Positions 63,567 through 64,000 of a DNA stretch of 64,000 nucleotides are shown piece by piece (position 1 is the first letter of the stretch; each line of letters opens with the position of its first letter). A program made the position numbers and the translations under genes. The notes under the pieces were generated by a model that was given only the letters and a program-made list of their open reading frames with translations, was not told the origin of the DNA and ran no database searches. Origin of the DNA: Burkholderia plantarii (GTDB lineage: Bacteria; Pseudomonadota; Gammaproteobacteria; Burkholderiales; Burkholderiaceae); the NCBI RefSeq assembly GCF_001411805.1, contig NZ_CP007212.1:2852001-2916000 (forward strand). Direction: 5' to 3'.

Positions 63567-64000
63567 CAGAATTCCAGGTGCAGGGCAAAGTGAGCGGGAT
63601 CGAGCAGGCTCACGACGTACTCCATGATCCGGTCGTCGCGATCGCGCGTGAGGCGCCGCGAGCGCAGGAACGGCGTGCCGGCGCGGCGCTTGAGCCGCTT
63701 CGCGTCGTCGGCCTCGAGCGCCACCACCTCGGCCCACTGCTCGCCGTGGTCGGCGACGATGCCGTGCTGCGCGAGCGTCCGGTACAGCGAGCCGCCCACC
63801 AGCCCTTCGAGCGGCAGCGCGGCGAGTTCGTCCGAGAACGGCAGGCGGCTGCGTTCGAGCGAGATCGCGGCGCCCTCGCCCATCAGCCGCATCCGGTCGA
63901 TCGCGACGAAGCGCGGCGAGGCAAGGCCGAGTTCGTGCGCGAGCGCCTCGTCGTCGACGATCGCGAGCTGCAGCAGTCTGGTTTGCGTGCTGCCGCCCGC
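63566..64000 (-). CDS. GntR/UTRA-family regulator, C-terminal part (continues beyond the window)
   Basis: The visible 144 residues form the UTRA ligand domain: TQTRLLQLAIVDDEALAHEL, MRLMGEGAAISLERSRLPF and PLEGLVGGSLYRTLAQHG, ending in DPAHFALHLEF. The winged-helix DNA-binding half lies beyond 64000. It stands first in the four-gene unit and overlaps the hydrolase ATG, so it probably controls the unit and senses its substrate or a breakdown product. Confidence 0.85.
   Translation of the reverse strand, partial: AGGSTQTRLLQLAIVDDEALAHELGLASPRFVAIDRMRLMGEGAAISLERSRLPFSDELAALPLEGLVGGSLYRTLAQHGIVADHGEQWAEVVALEADDAKRLKRRAGTPFLRSRRLTRDRDDRIMEYVVSLLDPAHFALHLEF

Overview
The window is a gene-dense, very GC-rich stretch of a beta-proteobacterial main chromosome. 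Gene content and order (map-glnD, smc-zipA-ligA-def, dapC-dapD-dapE-prmB, radA-alr-lplT, tsaB-rimI-UDG) and the protein sequences point to Burkholderia sensu stricto. I cannot fix the species from sequence alone. Most genes are housekeeping genes. I see no prophage, insertion sequence, CRISPR array or obvious genomic island.

Layout. 1-6000 (+): methionine aminopeptidase, the PII uridylyltransferase GlnD, and an rRNA pseudouridine synthase carrying a long disordered 14-residue repeat tract. A strong promoter at 39-68 fires leftwards out of the window. 6100-14000 (-): smc, zipA, ligA and def, i.e. chromosome condensation, division, DNA ligation and N-terminal processing. 14000-21600: a drug/metabolite exporter, then the succinylase branch of lysine/DAP synthesis (dapC, dapD, dapE) with an ArsC-like protein, PrmB and a cardiolipin synthase. 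21600-30000: glutathione peroxidase, an ABC-F ATPase, RadA, alanine racemase, LplT and ThiD. 30000-33500 (-): tsaB, rimI, a uracil-DNA glycosylase and a DUF1853 gene, all overlapping. 33600-42600: an acyl-CoA-binding protein, DEAD-box helicase RhlE, isocitrate lyase, a stress protein, a LysR/dehalogenase pair, and small regulatory or acetyltransferase genes.

42700-45350 (-): gltX and a tRNA operon (Ala-GGC, Ala-GGC, Glu-TTC, Asp-GTC) with clear signs of local duplication, including a 21-nt fragment of a second tRNA-Asp. 45400-50230 (-): a torC-torD-torA respiratory operon whose TorC looks like a chimera. 50900-53000: a patatin-like lipoprotein and an NlpC/P60 peptidase with a near-consensus promoter. 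53000-59000 (-): the yejABEF oligopeptide/microcin-C-type ABC importer. 60100-64000 (-): a four-gene unit (GntR/UTRA regulator, ADP-ribosylglycohydrolase-fold enzyme, NCS1 permease, PfkB kinase) that looks like a nucleoside import and breakdown system.

The most unusual items are the chimeric TorC, the roughly 53-residue insertion in LigA just before its zinc finger, the 25-unit repeat in the pseudouridine synthase, the GntR/ARH/NCS1/PfkB unit, and the tRNA-Asp fragment duplication. Homology statements come from recall of families; no database search was run.
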